Shown: piece after piece, positions 49,101 to 61,629 of the stretch | How positions within the stretch are numbered: the stretch's first letter is position 1 | How the letters are laid out: every line of letters starts with the position of its first letter | Assembly (NCBI GenBank): GCA_026686845.1 | Contig: JAIVEN010000010.1 | Span: 23,348,001-23,412,000, forward strand | Source of the DNA: Adenanthera pavonina | Lineage: Eukaryota; Streptophyta; Magnoliopsida; Fabales; Fabaceae | Reading direction: 5' to 3' | DNA length: 64,000 nt | Notes under the pieces: model-generated | Databases searched by the model: none | Told to the model about the DNA's origin: nothing | The model's input: the letters and a program-made list of their open reading frames with translations, nothing else | Position numbers and translations under genes: made by a program

Positions 49101-49438
49101 ATCCTCAATCACATTGGTCATCTCTTCAAGACGATCGGCCTCAAGTGTGCTTGTGTTGAAATCATTCGATCTACAGCTCCCACTATACCATTACTGCTAT
49201 AATCATTATTCGTCTCACCATGCCTTGTCCATCGTGTGTAACTTCAATCAATTCCATTACAAATTAAATGTGATTCCAAGTCAATTGCACTAACTAGCCT
49301 CCCATAGCAACACTTCAAGCAAGGGCATATAATTTTTTCGGGGTTATCAGCATGCTCAACTGCAAACCTAACAAACTCTTTCACTCCATTCCAATATTCC
49401 TGAGTCAAACGATTCGCAGACATCCATTTCCGATCCAT
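46189..49438 (-). pseudogene. CACTA 2 TNP2-type transposase, disrupted
   Basis: It has the same domain order as CACTA 1. The N-terminal domain is open from 49438 to a TGA at 49246-49244 (CGA in CACTA 1). A one-base deletion follows near 49190. The frame reopens at 49121 and stops at a TAA at 48791-48789 (TCA in CACTA 1), and another one-base deletion lies near 48617. The core is then open for 641 codons (48513-46588), from MNPHGMQSSTHSTWPV through the TNP2, DUF4218-like and part of the DUF4216-like regions. It ends at a TAG where CACTA 1 has TGG in CKWVD. The last 116 codons remain open to 46189. The central core is the longest intact transposase segment in the window. Confidence 0.93.
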
Positions 49439-50559
49439 ACTTTTATTAAGTTGTGTAACCTTTTATAACTTCTGTATAAATTTTGGCAGTGTTCTTCCTA
49501 AGTTGAGCCTCCCAATAATTCTACAATACAACACCAACTTACAGGCCACGTTATTTCATATGGATTAAATAACATAGCCCCAAGATTAATACATTAATAT
49601 TCTTGCTACATAAAAAAAACTAGATTCATTAATTGTACTACAATTATTTGTTTTTCCTAGCTTTGCTTTCTGATTTATTAAAACATATGTTACTTTTCAA
49701 GTCCTTAACTAGCAAAAATATTCAACAACATAGACAAAAAAAGAGTTCCAATTATATGTTGCCAACCATCCAAATCAACTATCCATAGCTTTTCATTTAC
49801 TAAATTATAACTTTGAAAGACAAACCGGCAGCATAACAACTAAAGAACCATAGCATTAACCACTTAGCAAAAATCACCTGACTTAGCTAACTAATACAAA
49901 ACTTTTACATAAACATAATGAGGAAGCAAACCTCAGACAAAGTAGATATCTGATGGGCTAGCACTACAAATTCTGTCAATATGAAACAAGCGCACCAATG
50001 ACACCTTCATACAAGTGAAGCAACAAGTTTAATGAAGGTCAACCACAAAGTAGTTTGGTGGTGCGTCCACATATGCATGTATGAGTAAGGAAAGATATAT
50101 ATATATATATAGTAAAATAACACTATTATTATAGAAAAAAATTAAAATAAAAACTATAAATCTAAAACATCTAAATTAAAATTAAACGGTCCAAATTCAC
50201 CCAGAATGATGAGTATTGGGTACTCATACATAATCAAATTACCACTCATGGGGATGCTCTCAGTGGTTCAATTTCTTTTAGCCCAATTAGGAACAGTTTG
50301 ATACAGAATAGACATAATGGTCAACAAACAAAATCAAGATATATGGATTGTATTAAAAAAAATCAAGATAATACGGTGGTTGATTGTATAGTATATTTGG
50401 GGATCCAGGTTTCGACATTTCTTCAATGAACTAATGAAGTCTTTGCCATCAAGCATTGAAAAGGAAAACAAATTACAATATGGGCAATGACTCATATATG
50501 AATTTGACAGAAACAGCCACGAATATGAGAGCATCAGTGGGACAATATGGGGTTACCTC

Positions 50560-50870
50560 AAAGCTAGCCGCCGTTCGCTGTTAGGTCTGGGAGGGATTTC
50601 TAGTTCCTCTGAGAGAATGGAACTAGGCCTCTTTCACTCCATTCACCGTGACTGTTGACAGGGAGAGACGCTACGAGATCAAACGATTTCAGGTTGAAGG
50701 GGATTTCGGAGGAACAATGCCATGGCGGAGGAGGAAAGTGTGTAAACTTTCGACGCTTGGTGGCCGAAGAGCTGTGCCAGAATAGAGTTATGGCAGAGGA
50801 ACAGATTCAGAGCACGGTGGGAATGAAGACGGCACAATTCTGAGAACATGCGATTTAGGGTTCTGAGAAG
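50560..50870 (-). promoter_or_regulatory. GC-rich 5' leader exon of CACTA 2
   Basis: Counterpart of 37293-37610, with the GAG/GTAACC donor at about 50561/50560. The 1.1-kb AT-rich segment 49439-50559 is the matching leader intron. Confidence 0.5.
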
Positions 50871-50879
50871 AGATTTTAA

Positions 50880-51385
50880 ATAAATTAGTTAGCGTTTAAC
50901 TATTAAACGCTAACTAAATATAATATAGATGGTGTTTATTATGTAAACGCCATCTAATATTTATAACTTAGATGGCGTTTAAATATTAAACGCCAACTAA
51001 AAGTTTAAAAATAAATTAAAAAACAAATTTCGGTGGACCTTAGTTGGCGTTTATGAAATAAACGCCATCTAATAGTTTATATTATTTTATTAATTTAGAT
51101 GGCATTTTTCTTATAAACGCCATATAAAGTCTGAATGTAGTTAGCGTTTACCATAAAACGCCAACTTTAGTTTTACATTATGACTTTAGATAGCGTTTAT
51201 TTTTAAACGCCATCTAAAGTGCCAAATTTAGATGGCGTTTATTTTATACACGCCATCTAAAACTGGACTTTAGTTGGTGTTTATTTTGTAAACGCGAACT
51301 AATACGCTTGGTTTGATTTTTATTGGCGTTTTTATGAATAAACGCCAACTATTCAATGCCAATAAATCCTAAATCTGGCGTAGTG
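50880..51385. repeat. Right subterminal palindrome array, CACTA 2
   Basis: GATGGCGTTTA and TAAACGCCATCT alternate to the terminus CTGGCGTAGTG. It matches the right array of CACTA 1 but lacks one palindrome. Confidence 0.88.
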
Positions 51386-53201
51386 ATAATTAAAATATAG
51401 CCAATATTTGCGGAAGATGCGTTTAAAATTTGGAATACTTTTTTCCCACTATGCCCAGCTATCGATATTAAAAAATTACATCTTGGATTTCTTCATGTCC
51501 TTTTGAGTTTATATGTTTACCACTACCGTATGTTAACTTTTTAATGCATCTTTTATCGACCATAGTCCCTAAACATTACTTACCAAGTTAAAAATTATAG
51601 TCTAATCCTTTAATATTTCTCAATAATAATATTCAATAATAATGTTTCTAAATTAAAGACGTACAAAATTTCTTTATCACGTCATTTTTTATTCAGACGC
51701 CCTCTTTTTCATATCTTTTGAGGAACCACTTGCAAATAACAAATGCTAGATCATATGAAAATTATACATGAAAAACTATACCATAAGTGAAAATGAGAAT
51801 CGAAATTATAAGTATCAATTTAAATTTGAATATAAATCAAATTTTTTTATCATGATTTGGGTCAAAGTTCGAAGACCCTTTTTTTTTTTAATCAAAGTTT
51901 CGGAAATACATGCTCCGTAAAATTAACACATTAATTATGGGTGATTTGGCTTTTATGCATTGTATATTCTTAATCTTAATGTAAGATTTAAAATTTTATC
52001 AAAGCTAATGATTAGAAAATTATTATTATAATTACAATGTGTTCCAGCTGAAATTATAAAGTTATTGCAAATTGAAATAACTTCTATATAATATAAGATA
52101 TTTAAATATAATGAAATATATGCACTTGTGTATATATATAATAAATTGCTTTACCAATATTTCAACCAAAGTTCAAGGAACAATTTCTATCTTGTGTATC
52201 AACTGAAATTATAAACTTATTACAAATTAAAATAAATTATATATAATTTAAAATGTTTAAATTTAAACAAATATATGTACTCATCTATATACACACATTG
52301 GCCAAAAATATACATACTCACACAAACCTACTGGCAGACCCTGAATATGACTTATAAGGGGCCAAATTTAAAAGAGAAAAATATATGCATATAAGTTTTC
52401 AATTTTTAATAATTATAAAAAATTAAAATAGTTTTATAATTTTTATTCTCACTTTTTTTATAATTAAAAGAAAATATAAGCCCTTAATGAGTGTGAGAAA
52501 TTGGTAACTCTTCCTTCTCTCTTCTCACCGTTCAAATCGTTTTTTGAACCTCCTCAATAAGTACCCACCTTCATTTACAGGTGTTATTTTCTCCTGCTCC
52601 TTTCCTTTATTCTGCCCACTCCTGTTGGCCAAACATATTATTCTTTTTTTTTTATAAAAAAACTTTATCTTAGCAAGAAGACTAAAAAGAAGATGGCCAT
52701 GAAGGATTGGATCAGTCATAGCTTTCTTCCCGCAAGCTTAACTACCTTACATTTTCTCTACCATTTTTCTAACCTAAAATCCTAAAAAAAAAAAAAACCA
52801 AAAGCACCAGAAGATATGCTATAGGAAACTAAAGAAAGACACTGACTTGGTATTTTTGAGACTACTCAATAAACAACTTAAGCTTATAATATAAATATTC
52901 TCTCCATGAAATATAGTGAAAGGAAGAAACAACTTTATTTAATCTCTCTCTCCTCCTTCCGTTTTCATCATCATTCTAATTTTTAAATTGTATCCTATAA
53001 ATTTAATTGTAATAGAAATTAATAAATCAATTTCAAATATTTTTCATTTAAATTTTTTTGAATTCAATTTAAAAATTAGAATTCAACCCAAAAGAATTTT
53101 ATAGTTAGTAGAATTAGCATCAACTCATTAGATAATTGAATAATCTAAAATTTTATAATTTTAATAAAGTTAATTAATAATCACATCAAATATATTCATA
53201 A
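51386..53201. other. AT-rich intergenic DNA with a ~153-bp tandem duplication
   Basis: No gene recognised. A diverged two-copy repeat starts at about 52047 and 52200 (CTGAAATTATAAA, then TTATTGCAAATT or TTATTACAAATT). A minus-strand frame of 64 codons near 52525-52719 has no supporting features. Confidence 0.55.
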
Positions 53202-55007
53202 TGTAACAATCCTCAGTATACTATCCTAGACTTAGTTTCAAGCTAACGGGAAGTATACTTGATGATATGTGTAAGACTGAAGGAACTAGAATCGGAGAAA
53301 GGATCAAAATAGGACAAATCTGAAAATGGAGGCAAAGAAGATCACGCCGCAGCAAGGTACAGGGCCACCATGATAAGACACTTGTGGTATTTCAAAATTT
53401 TTTGAGCCAAGAGCAATCACGCAGTGGTGAGCTTATTGGTGTTACGATGAGACTCATGAAATCTGTTTAAATTGAGTGAGTTTCAGATGGCCAAAATTGA
53501 AGAAAATGAGGGAGAAATAGAGAAGCTTCTCTAGGGTTTGAGATTTCTGGTCTTGGGACGTTATTTCTGGCCTAGAGGAGCTTCAATCTTAGTTGATATG
53601 TGATCCCTAACCTTTCCTCCTCTCTTTTTCCTTCAATTTTAGTGTTAAAATCCAAGTTTATGTATGGGGATTCTTGTTTGATCGAATTCCATTAATTGAA
53701 ATGTGTAATGAATTATTGAAGTATGATTTAGTGTTATTAAAGCTTGGGTATGGGATTAGAGAGATTATGCATGATTTGATGGAAACTCTAAGTTGAAATT
53801 TAGGGAGAGAAGTGGAAATCTGAATTGTATGTGTTGGGCTATGTTTGAATGGTTATTTAAGGTTCATTGGCATGTGTTTATATTGTTGGAAACTTAGGTC
53901 AAGCTTTAGCAATGGAATTGTGAGTTTTGGAATGGTTGTGCATTAGACTAACTAAAGGTATAGTGTAATTATAGTATTTTACTTGGATAATTGGAGGTGA
54001 TTCGACTCGTGTTCAGTGTTGAGGCGTTGGGTTTAGCCTGTGTGTATGGTGTTGGCAACTTCAGGTAACCAAGTGTTGTGTTTATATGTTAATTGTTAAT
54101 TTGTATTTATATATTTGTATATATGCATGTTTCTGTTCATACCACAATATCATTATGTGTGTGTCTCTGTATGGTTTCTTCTACATATCGTGGTATGCAC
54201 ATGACTAGATGAGTTATGAATCTAGATCCATGACATTAGTATATGATGATGATGAATATAATATTATATGTGATTCCATAACTTGTTAGCATGACATTGA
54301 TGAGTATGATAATGATTCTATAGTGGCATATCCATGTTGACAAGGCATAAACATCATCACCTCACCACATGAGTATAGTAAGGTATAGTGGATTGGGAGG
54401 TGATGATGAGATGAGAAATGATATGATGAAAACTTACCACTAAATCTTCTCCTATGGCCAGGAGAGCTAGGTGGCAATAGACTGCACCTTTCCTAAATTA
54501 TCACCAATTCGGGTAGTCCAGGGGAAGGAGAGCCATGGTCCAAGTATGAATGTAACCTTTGCCCTGGTTGTATTAGTGAGAGATGAGCTTAGTGATGTCC
54601 TAGAATTAGTCTTCACTAGCTATTGGAAGGGAATCATCTATTGGAAATGTCTTGTAATGACATTAGCCCATAATTCTAGCCGTATATGAGGGAGACATGC
54701 ATACCATGGCATTTTGCATTACATCACACAATACGCATATTTGTGTGAACTAATGATATAGGTTGAATGTGTTTGTATCCCCAAATACTGATACTTTGCC
54801 TCACACTCTCCATAGCTAACATTTCAGGTGAACACTCTAATACTAGTCCAAAAGAGACTAAGGAGTCATAGGTTTCTTTGCTTTGGGAACATCTTTTGTA
54901 ATTTTACCATTTAGTCCATGTAATGATTTGAGCCAAGTAAAGTTGGGTGTTTATGTATTGTCTAGTTATCCTAGGAGTGATGTTGTGTATGTATATGATG
55001 ATATGGA
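53202..55007 (+). mobile_element. Diverged gypsy-like LTR, family 1 (copy D), truncated
   Basis: Starts TGTAACAATCC and follows copies B and C in order: leader with CTCTAGGGTTTGAG (near 53530), a TAACCAAGTGTTGTGTTTATATG-like block (near 54065), the CATACCACAATAT/CATATCGTGGTATGCAC region (54139-54199), and the CTATGGCCAGGAG block (near 54453) that copy C has and B lacks. About the last 700 bp are missing, where it abuts the next LTR at 55008. It is older than B and C by eye. Confidence 0.6.
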
Positions 55008-56580
55008 TGTAACGTCCCAAGAAAACTAAAATATCTAGAAATGCATGAGGAATTCGTAAAAACAAACATTGTTTTACATAAAAAAATGAGAAAATTATAT
55101 TTTTACCCCTAAAGAATTATAAAATGACATCCATATCCCTAAAGTCATTAAAAAAAGTGGAATGAGTATTAGAAATGCCTTAGGGTAAATTACACCTAAG
55201 GACCCGAAAGTTTCAAAAATTATAATTTAACCTAGGTCAAGGGTAATTTTCAAAATATGAAAAATTACTGTACAAACGAAGCCCTCAATGAGAAAAGTCC
55301 AATGGTATATGGCATTGAGGGTTAATATTTAAGGATGAAGAAACAATTAGTGTTTAGTGTCTAAAAGTAATAACAAATCGATAAAGTAAATTGTGGGCCT
55401 ACCAATGATTAAAAGGTAATCGGGACAGGATATGAGCTATACATAGATATCATTTGGGATAAAATAATTAATAAAATAGAAAAAATAAAACTAAAATAGT
55501 CCTGTAGTCCAAAAATGTTAAATTATTATAAAAAGCAGTTTTATCGGTATAGTTAAAAATTACCCGATTCAGGATATATCTAGACCAGAAAAAATTGAAC
55601 AATTTTGGGACACTCAAAGCTCTCTTGTGCATGACATTTCAGCTCACTTTTTTGTCCAAGACTTCTCATGGAAGGCATGCCAAAAACTTGTTAAAGAAGG
55701 CTTGACTTTTTGCACCAAAGAGTGATTAGGATTAAGCAAGGTAATTAGTAAGTTGATTAAGTCAAATAAACACTCTTTTTCCTCCTTATTTCAGATGTGG
55801 TCAGCTACTGCCACGTGAGAAAATTGGAATATTTAATTGGTTTTTAATAATACTTCTTAAAGAAGTAGTTTTTTTTTTCTTGGTAACCAAACTCAAAGCA
55901 AAGTTTACTATGATTAATTGACAAAATAGACTTCTTACTTTCTCTCCCTCATTTGACCGACCAAGTGGTCTAAAAAAAGAGAGAGAAGAGCTTCAACTAC
56001 ACAAGATAGAACCGAAGAAAGAAGAGAGAAAAGAGAAGAGGAAAGGAAAGACAAGGAAGAAAGCTTGGAGAATCAACTATCAAGGTAAGTGTGTTATCCC
56101 TTCAAGCTAGTTTCTTAAGTTGTATGGTATGGTTTCTTGGAGTTTCTCCAACCTCTCCTTATGCTAAGATTTCAGCCAAACCCTAGACGAAGCAAGGAAT
56201 GGATTTTGATGCAATAAACTTAGGAGAAACACTAAACTAACAACCTAGGACATGATTTTGGAAGTAGTTGGGTGAGTTTCAAAACAAATCATTTTCTCTC
56301 CTTTTCTTGATACTTTAGATCAGAACATAGCATCAATTTAGAGTTGGAATTTCATGTTTTTATGCCAAAAATGAGTTCCTCATGGTGGAAAACCTTAGGA
56401 ACAAGTATTGATTTCAAGAAAAAGCTAAAGGAGAAGAAAATGAAATTTTAGGGTTTAATTGGGACTTTATGAAACCACCCCTTGAATCATAGGTTTAAGT
56501 AGCTAATTGATGATGTATTTAGGTTTGAGGAAGCTTGTGGAAGTATCCTCATTTTTCAATATCTATAATGTTCTCTACTA
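55008..56580 (+). mobile_element. Gypsy-like LTR, family 2 (copy E)
   Basis: Starts TGTAACGTCCCAAG. The block 55180-55330 (GTAAATTACACCTAAGGACC, then CCTCAATGAG) aligns with 63113-63240, and a purine-rich leader (55970-56080) ending CAAG/GTAAGT aligns with 63740-63815. This supports a transcribed LTR with a splice donor. The right boundary is uncertain because copia sequence begins by about 56600. Confidence 0.5.
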
Positions 56581-56682
56581 AAGCCTAGAGGTATGTTTGT
56601 TTTGTTGCCCTCTAGTAGTATGCTTTCCCCAAAGCCAGACATGAGTTCTCTCGGATGTTAAATCCTTCACCTGGGAGTCCAA

Positions 56683-56694
56683 GCTCTGATACCA
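56683..56694 (-). other. Primer-binding site complementary to initiator tRNA-Met
   Basis: TGGTATCAGAGC on the minus strand, two bases inside the LTR end at 56697. This is the usual plant LTR-retrotransposon primer site for minus-strand DNA synthesis. About 100 bp of leader (down to about 56590) remain after it. Confidence 0.9.
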
Positions 56695-57246
56695 CTTGTT
56701 AGTAATGCTAGCTTCCTAAGAAGGGATGAATTGGGAAGTATGAAAATTTTCTGCAAAAATGAAGTATAACAGTGAAAATAAAAGTTTGCAGAAAAACATG
56801 GTAGAATGAATATGAAAGTAGAAGAGATAAATAGAGTAAAAAACTCAAGGATTTATCCTAATTTGGTCTAATCCACTTGACTTACGTCTAGTCCTCAAGT
56901 CACCACTTGAGATTTTTCCACTACATCTTGTAACATTCAAATAGGTTCTTGTAAAAGCTACAGTATGATTCTAACTCGAGCTTTGAGCTTAAAAACTCTC
57001 TTACTCTTCTCACCCAAGAGTAACAATAACTTTTAGTATTTTCTCATACTAAGTACTATCTACAAGCACATAAATGTATACAAATCAAAGCGTGAGATTC
57101 TCTCTCAAAAGAGTAAATATGAAAGTTTAAGAGCAGTGAATGAACTAAGCAAAAAGTAGGTAGGCTTTTAATGAGTCATAAATAAATTCTGCAAAATTTT
57201 GGCATCATTGTTTTTTTCAGACTTCCCAATTATTTAAATGAGGTCA

Positions 57247-57254
57247 TATTTATA
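57247..57254 (-). promoter_or_regulatory. TATA box of the copia LTR
   Basis: TATAAATA on the minus strand, downstream of the U3 repeat array and about 910 bp from the LTR start at 58166. Confidence 0.55.
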
Positions 57255-57348
57255 GTTTGAGAGCCAAACTATCTGTTGATAGCAAGAATTAGCTGTTACT
57301 CTCAAAAAGTAGCTTTTCACCTATCGCATCAAATGTATCTGACAGAGA

Positions 57349-57800
57349 TTATGCGGATAACCTCCTCAAGTTATGCAAATAACAGGTAACTATTGGCTCT
57401 TAGTTTCAATGTAGACTTTCATTATATGAATAACCTAACTGGGTTATGTGAATAATGATCATTGCAGAATGACTAAGTTTAAGCTTAACACCATTTTCAT
57501 GAAATCCTACTTAGTTGTTCAAATGACGTGTCACAAACTTGGATACATTTGAGGATTATTAGAATAACCTAATAGGGTGTTATTCCTTATTCAGATAACA
57601 TTTAATCAGTACAAACTAAGTTTTTGAAAAACCCAGGTTATCAGGATAACCACCCAAGGTCATGCGATAATGAGTTCAACAGAAGGAGGTCCAGAAGTTC
57701 TATAACATACATTATGCGGATCACCTCCCTAGGTTATACGAATAACGGATAGCATAGAACAAGTGATCTTTACTGTTAAGCCTCTTATTCGAATGAGGTA
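57349..57800. repeat. Six degenerate palindromic repeats in the copia LTR U3
   Basis: Units lie at about 57349-57384, 57421-57457, 57555-57599, 57636-57672, 57711-57748 and a partial one near 57783. Each has TTATGCGGATAACC, about 6 bases, then GGTTATGCGAATAAC or a variant, so each is itself an inverted repeat. They lie about 95-550 bp upstream of the LTR TATA box. Confidence 0.75.
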
Positions 57801-58166
57801 AGCACTTTATTAGGAAAATGCACTAGATAGAGAGAATACCTAGAAACAACATAAGGTTAAGATTTCATCCCTATATCATCTAACGATTATTTACATAAGT
57901 TAAAACTTTTCATGAAAATCATTTTGAAAACATGAGCTAAACATTAAGCACAAAGATAAATGTCTCATTTATTATCAGGATAAGTAGAATAAGCAACATA
58001 TAAAAGCTTAACTACCTTCTTTACATGAGAATTCTAACAAATGTAAATAAACACTCTTTACTCAATAGGATTCTTCAACTTTGGACTTTTCTTTGTATAT
58101 GCTCCCTTGATATTTTGCTTCAAAGCTCATTGTTATTTAGAATCATCAAAACTATCTGACTTAACA

Positions 58167-58836
58167 CTAAGCAAATCTTTAAGGAGATGAACAACTAAAA
58201 ACATGGAAATAAATGATAGAAACAGTGAAAGAATGTGTGCATCAATGCAATGGAATGAATGTGTGGCAATTTCAAGTCAACTAGGAGGAATACAAATCAT
58301 GAGGCTCTAATAATTCCATAAGAGATATAGAATGATGCAAAATTTAGTGAGGTTAAGTGCCAATTCAATGACCATATAAATTCTTAAATAGAGATGAATG
58401 ATAACATGACATAGGACAAGAATACTTTAACTTATGCTTTTTATCAAACACCTTTAAGGCATAGCACAGTAACCAAAACCTAGCAACTTTAACTCATTTA
58501 CCATGCAATCAAAGTGACTAAATTGAGATTAAAGATAAGACAAGAAAGCTGTATGAATTTTACATTGTCATTAACAACAAAATTAACAATTCAACCACAT
58601 AAATCTCAATCTCTCCAATAGGTTTAAACACCTACAATCCAAGATTCAATCACAAACTAAACCTAGCTAAAGCTACAATCCAACCTAGATTGAAAGAATT
58701 AATCCTAAACAAAATCATAGGTGGAGAGTAGAGTAGAAATAGAGATGACATCCCCTTGTGGACTAGCAAATCCATGACTCTTCATTGTAGTCATCCTAGT
58801 TCCTTGAAATCACTACCTTCCTCTTTAAGCTTCCAT
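58167..58836 (-). mobile_element. Probable LTR-derived DNA, left of the CACTA insertion
   Basis: Non-coding on both strands. With 60308-61608 it forms one sequence when the CACTA element and one CAT are removed. The far end (61607, minus strand) begins TGATGTGACCATATTTTACT, which looks like an LTR start. The gypsy assignment is a guess. Confidence 0.35.
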
Positions 58837-60307
58837 CACTACGCCAAAATAGGCTTTTCTTGGCGGTTATTTTGGCCTTTCTTGACGGTTATGAACCGTC
58901 AAGAATTTCAGCGCCAAGAAAACTTGAGGTTTTCGTTGGCGGTTTATAACCGCTAACAAATGTCCACTTTCGTTAGCGGTTATATAATAAAACCGCAAAG
59001 AAAAACTATTTTTGTTTAAAATATTTTTTTATTTTTATTTACTTTCCTTGGCGGTTATTCAAAATAACCGCCAACAAAAGTTTATTTATTTTTTACAATT
59101 TAATATGTATCTTTTTTTATTCCTTGGCGGTTATTTATAATAACCGCCAAGGAATAGACTTACGTTGGCGGTTATATTAAATAACCGCCATCGTAAGTAT
59201 TAATTTTTTTAAAAAATTTTTTTAGCATTTTTATAATCTCACCAACTTGTTTTACAATCAATATGCAGAATTAAATATCCAAACTCAATAGTTAAAACGT
59301 ATCTAAAACTAAAATTATCCAGAACCAAAGTTATATTATATCCAACTAATATCCAAAATATTAAATTAATTCTAAAACTATTTTGGAAAGAAGAATTGAG
59401 GGAAGTAAATAGATCTACCAGTCGTGTGATTGTGTAGAGTAACTCGTTGATGGGAGCTAAAAATGGAGTGTTACAATACTGTTACTACAAGTCTGAGGGT
59501 GGTGAAGCCGAAAGCGTGGAAGAAGTGGAAGTAACATTCTAGATGATGCCATTTTTTACACCTTGCACTTCACAACCTTGCTTTACTTCATCCTCTTCAC
59601 CGGTTCAAGAGTTGGGGAATGGTAATAGATGGCTGATGATACAAATCTTGCCTGCAAAAGAAAAGCCCCTTTCAAAAAGTTTATAAGACTTTATTATAGA
59701 AAATATCTAAAAATCCTTTTCATAAGAGTGATGAGGAAGGAAGAAAGAAGAAAATAATAGGCGAGAGTAATCAAGAAGGATGAAAGAAGAAGAAAGTAAA
59801 AAAAAAAAAAGAGGGTGAGAGAACGAGAGGAGAGAGGAAAGAGGAATGGATCTCGCGGTGACAGAGGGATGGGATAGAAGAAGGAAAGAGGGAAAGTATG
59901 AGTAGGTGAAGGATGAAAGAGGAATGGTACAAGAGGTTCATGTGGGGGAGAGAAAAGTAAGGGAGTATTAACCTGAACCGTTGGATTTGTTTTTATCAAT
60001 GGCTATACTTATTGATCCGTGCCTTGTGCTTTCTTTAAAATAAATTGCTAAGACTTTTGTTGGTGGTTATATTCATAACCGCAAAGAAAAAGTTGACTTT
60101 TTCTTGGCGGTTATAAAAATAACCGCCAACAAAAGTCTTAGTAAATTTTTGTTGGCGGTTATTTTTATAACCGCCAAGAAAAGGTCAACTTTTTCTTGGC
60201 GGTTATAAAAATAACCGCCAACAAAAGTCTCTACCTAATTTTTGTTGGCGTTTTTCTTGAGAACCGCCAACTATTAGGCGCCAAGAAAAACTATTTTTGG
60301 CGTAGTG
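58837..60307. mobile_element. Short non-autonomous CACTA element, 1,471 bp, TSD CAT
   Basis: The left end is CACTACGCCAAAATAGGC. The right end, read inward, is CACTACGCCAAAAATAG. CAT flanks both sides (58834-58836 and 60308-60310). Subterminal arrays (58850-59205 and 60055-60290) repeat TTGGCGGTTAT and ATAACCGCCAA as palindromes. The interior holds a low-complexity purine-rich stretch (59730-59960) whose minus-strand frame is a composition artefact. No transposase. Confidence 0.92.
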
Positions 60308-61608
60308 CATGAAATTAGTCACTTGTAAGCCTCGAATCAATGAGTTCTCCATGGAATATTGAAAAGGAGCAAGAATAATCAGTGGAAAGTGAATTAGATT
60401 GGTGGAAGGATAGTGTTTAGAAGGTAAGAAAATCTAGATGTGGTGAGAAAATGCAAAAAAATCTATTAATTTTCTAGGAAAATGATCAGTTTTCCTAAAA
60501 ACCTCATAGAAAAGAAAATAAAAGAAAGAATGTGAGAGAAAAGTTAAAAACATATAGAATGAGAATGTGGCTGAAAATTGACACTAATGAGAACTTCAGG
60601 AGGTGAAAAGTGAGAAGCAAGGGCAAAGGGTTTAGGATGGATCCTAGCCATTGATTTTCAAGTAGATACACTTGGATTTGAGAAAAATGGGAAAATAAGG
60701 AAATAATGAATTTAATTCCTCCAAATCTTCCATCCTTGCTCTTTTAAAATACCAATTAGTCTTCCATGTCCTCTCCCATGGCCCTTGACCTATACATAAA
60801 AATGTGACCATTAAAGTATCTAGCCCATATAATATAACGATGTAACACTTTGTGCATAATAATCATGGTTTAGTGAAAAAAATTCAATAATTCAATATTA
60901 GAAGATATTTATGTATGAATTTATCATCAAAATTAAGGGGAAAGCACTAAAAAAATGATGCAAAAGAAAGCAAGAAAAAACCCTAAGAAAACAACTAGAA
61001 AATAGGCTTCTAACGAAAATTGACTAAAATGTCATTCTTTGACCAAATTTTGGCTGCCTCTATAATTAAAACCCTAATCACTATAACTAAGTTTGGTAAC
61101 TCAAATTAATCCTAATTAAGTGCTGTAAATGATGATTTTGTGATTAGGGTAATTAAATGTAATTTCAAATGGGATTATACTAGGGGTGTTTTGGGAAAGT
61201 GAAAAATAGGTGAATGGTAGAAGGAAATGCCAACATGAATTGGAATCTAATCACATGGGATGATTAATGACATTAAATGGATGATGGAATGAAAACTCCT
61301 AGGAAAAATATCACCCTAAATTACAAAGAAAATCCTAACTTAATCACCCGAAAAAGCCAAAATAAGCACTTAACTAGCTAATTAATGTAAAAAAATGCTC
61401 TAATGGACAGAATTAACAACCAAATCCATGGAATATAATAAAATGTCACAAATTAAGCTCGAAACCAAGGGTTTAACACATTTTTCCACAAAGTACACAA
61501 AATCAGCTAAAACATGAAAATGCACTAAAACCACAAAAATAGCCGAATAAATGTGATAAAAATACTAGATTTAGGTGATAAAAATATAGTAAAATATGGT
61601 CACATCAA
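60308..61608 (-). mobile_element. Probable LTR-derived DNA, right of the CACTA insertion
   Basis: Non-coding. Its right edge, read on the minus strand, is TGATGTGACC followed by AT-rich sequence. It abuts the copia reverse-transcriptase remnant at about 61612, which suggests insertion into or beside that remnant. Confidence 0.35.
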
Positions 61609-61629
61609 ACCTGTAGTCTAAATACCCGA

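Larger units (their letters stand above)
40881..51385 (-). mobile_element. CACTA transposon 2, complete, 10,505 bp, TSD ATA
   Basis: The left end is CACTACACCAAATTTGGG. The right end, read inward, is CACTACGCCAGATTTAGG. The target duplication is ATA (40878-40880 and 51386-51388). Gene order, introns and captured fragment match CACTA 1 in the same orientation, with high identity through coding and intronic parts alike. Differences include a segment of roughly 130-150 bp at about 42205-42340 absent from CACTA 1, and several private stops and frameshifts. The distinct target duplication shows independent insertion and rules out a local segmental duplication. Confidence 0.96.
56697..58166 (-). 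mobile_element. Copia-type LTR, 1,470 bp, minus strand
   Basis: On the minus strand it begins TGTTAAGTCAG (58166) and ends ATTACTAACA (56697). Two bases later comes the primer-binding site TGGTATCAGAGC. TG...CA ends with a matching primer site identify a 5' LTR. A TATA box lies at 57254-57247, and upstream of it in U3 is an array of palindromic repeats. The internal region is cut short after about 100 bp. A related LTR fragment lies at 12371-12884. Confidence 0.8.

Noticed and set aside
59694..59999. Minus-strand frame of 101 codons rich in Pro, Phe and Leu within the 1.47-kb CACTA element.
   Set aside because: It is the translation of a long purine-rich stretch. Composition alone explains the open frame.
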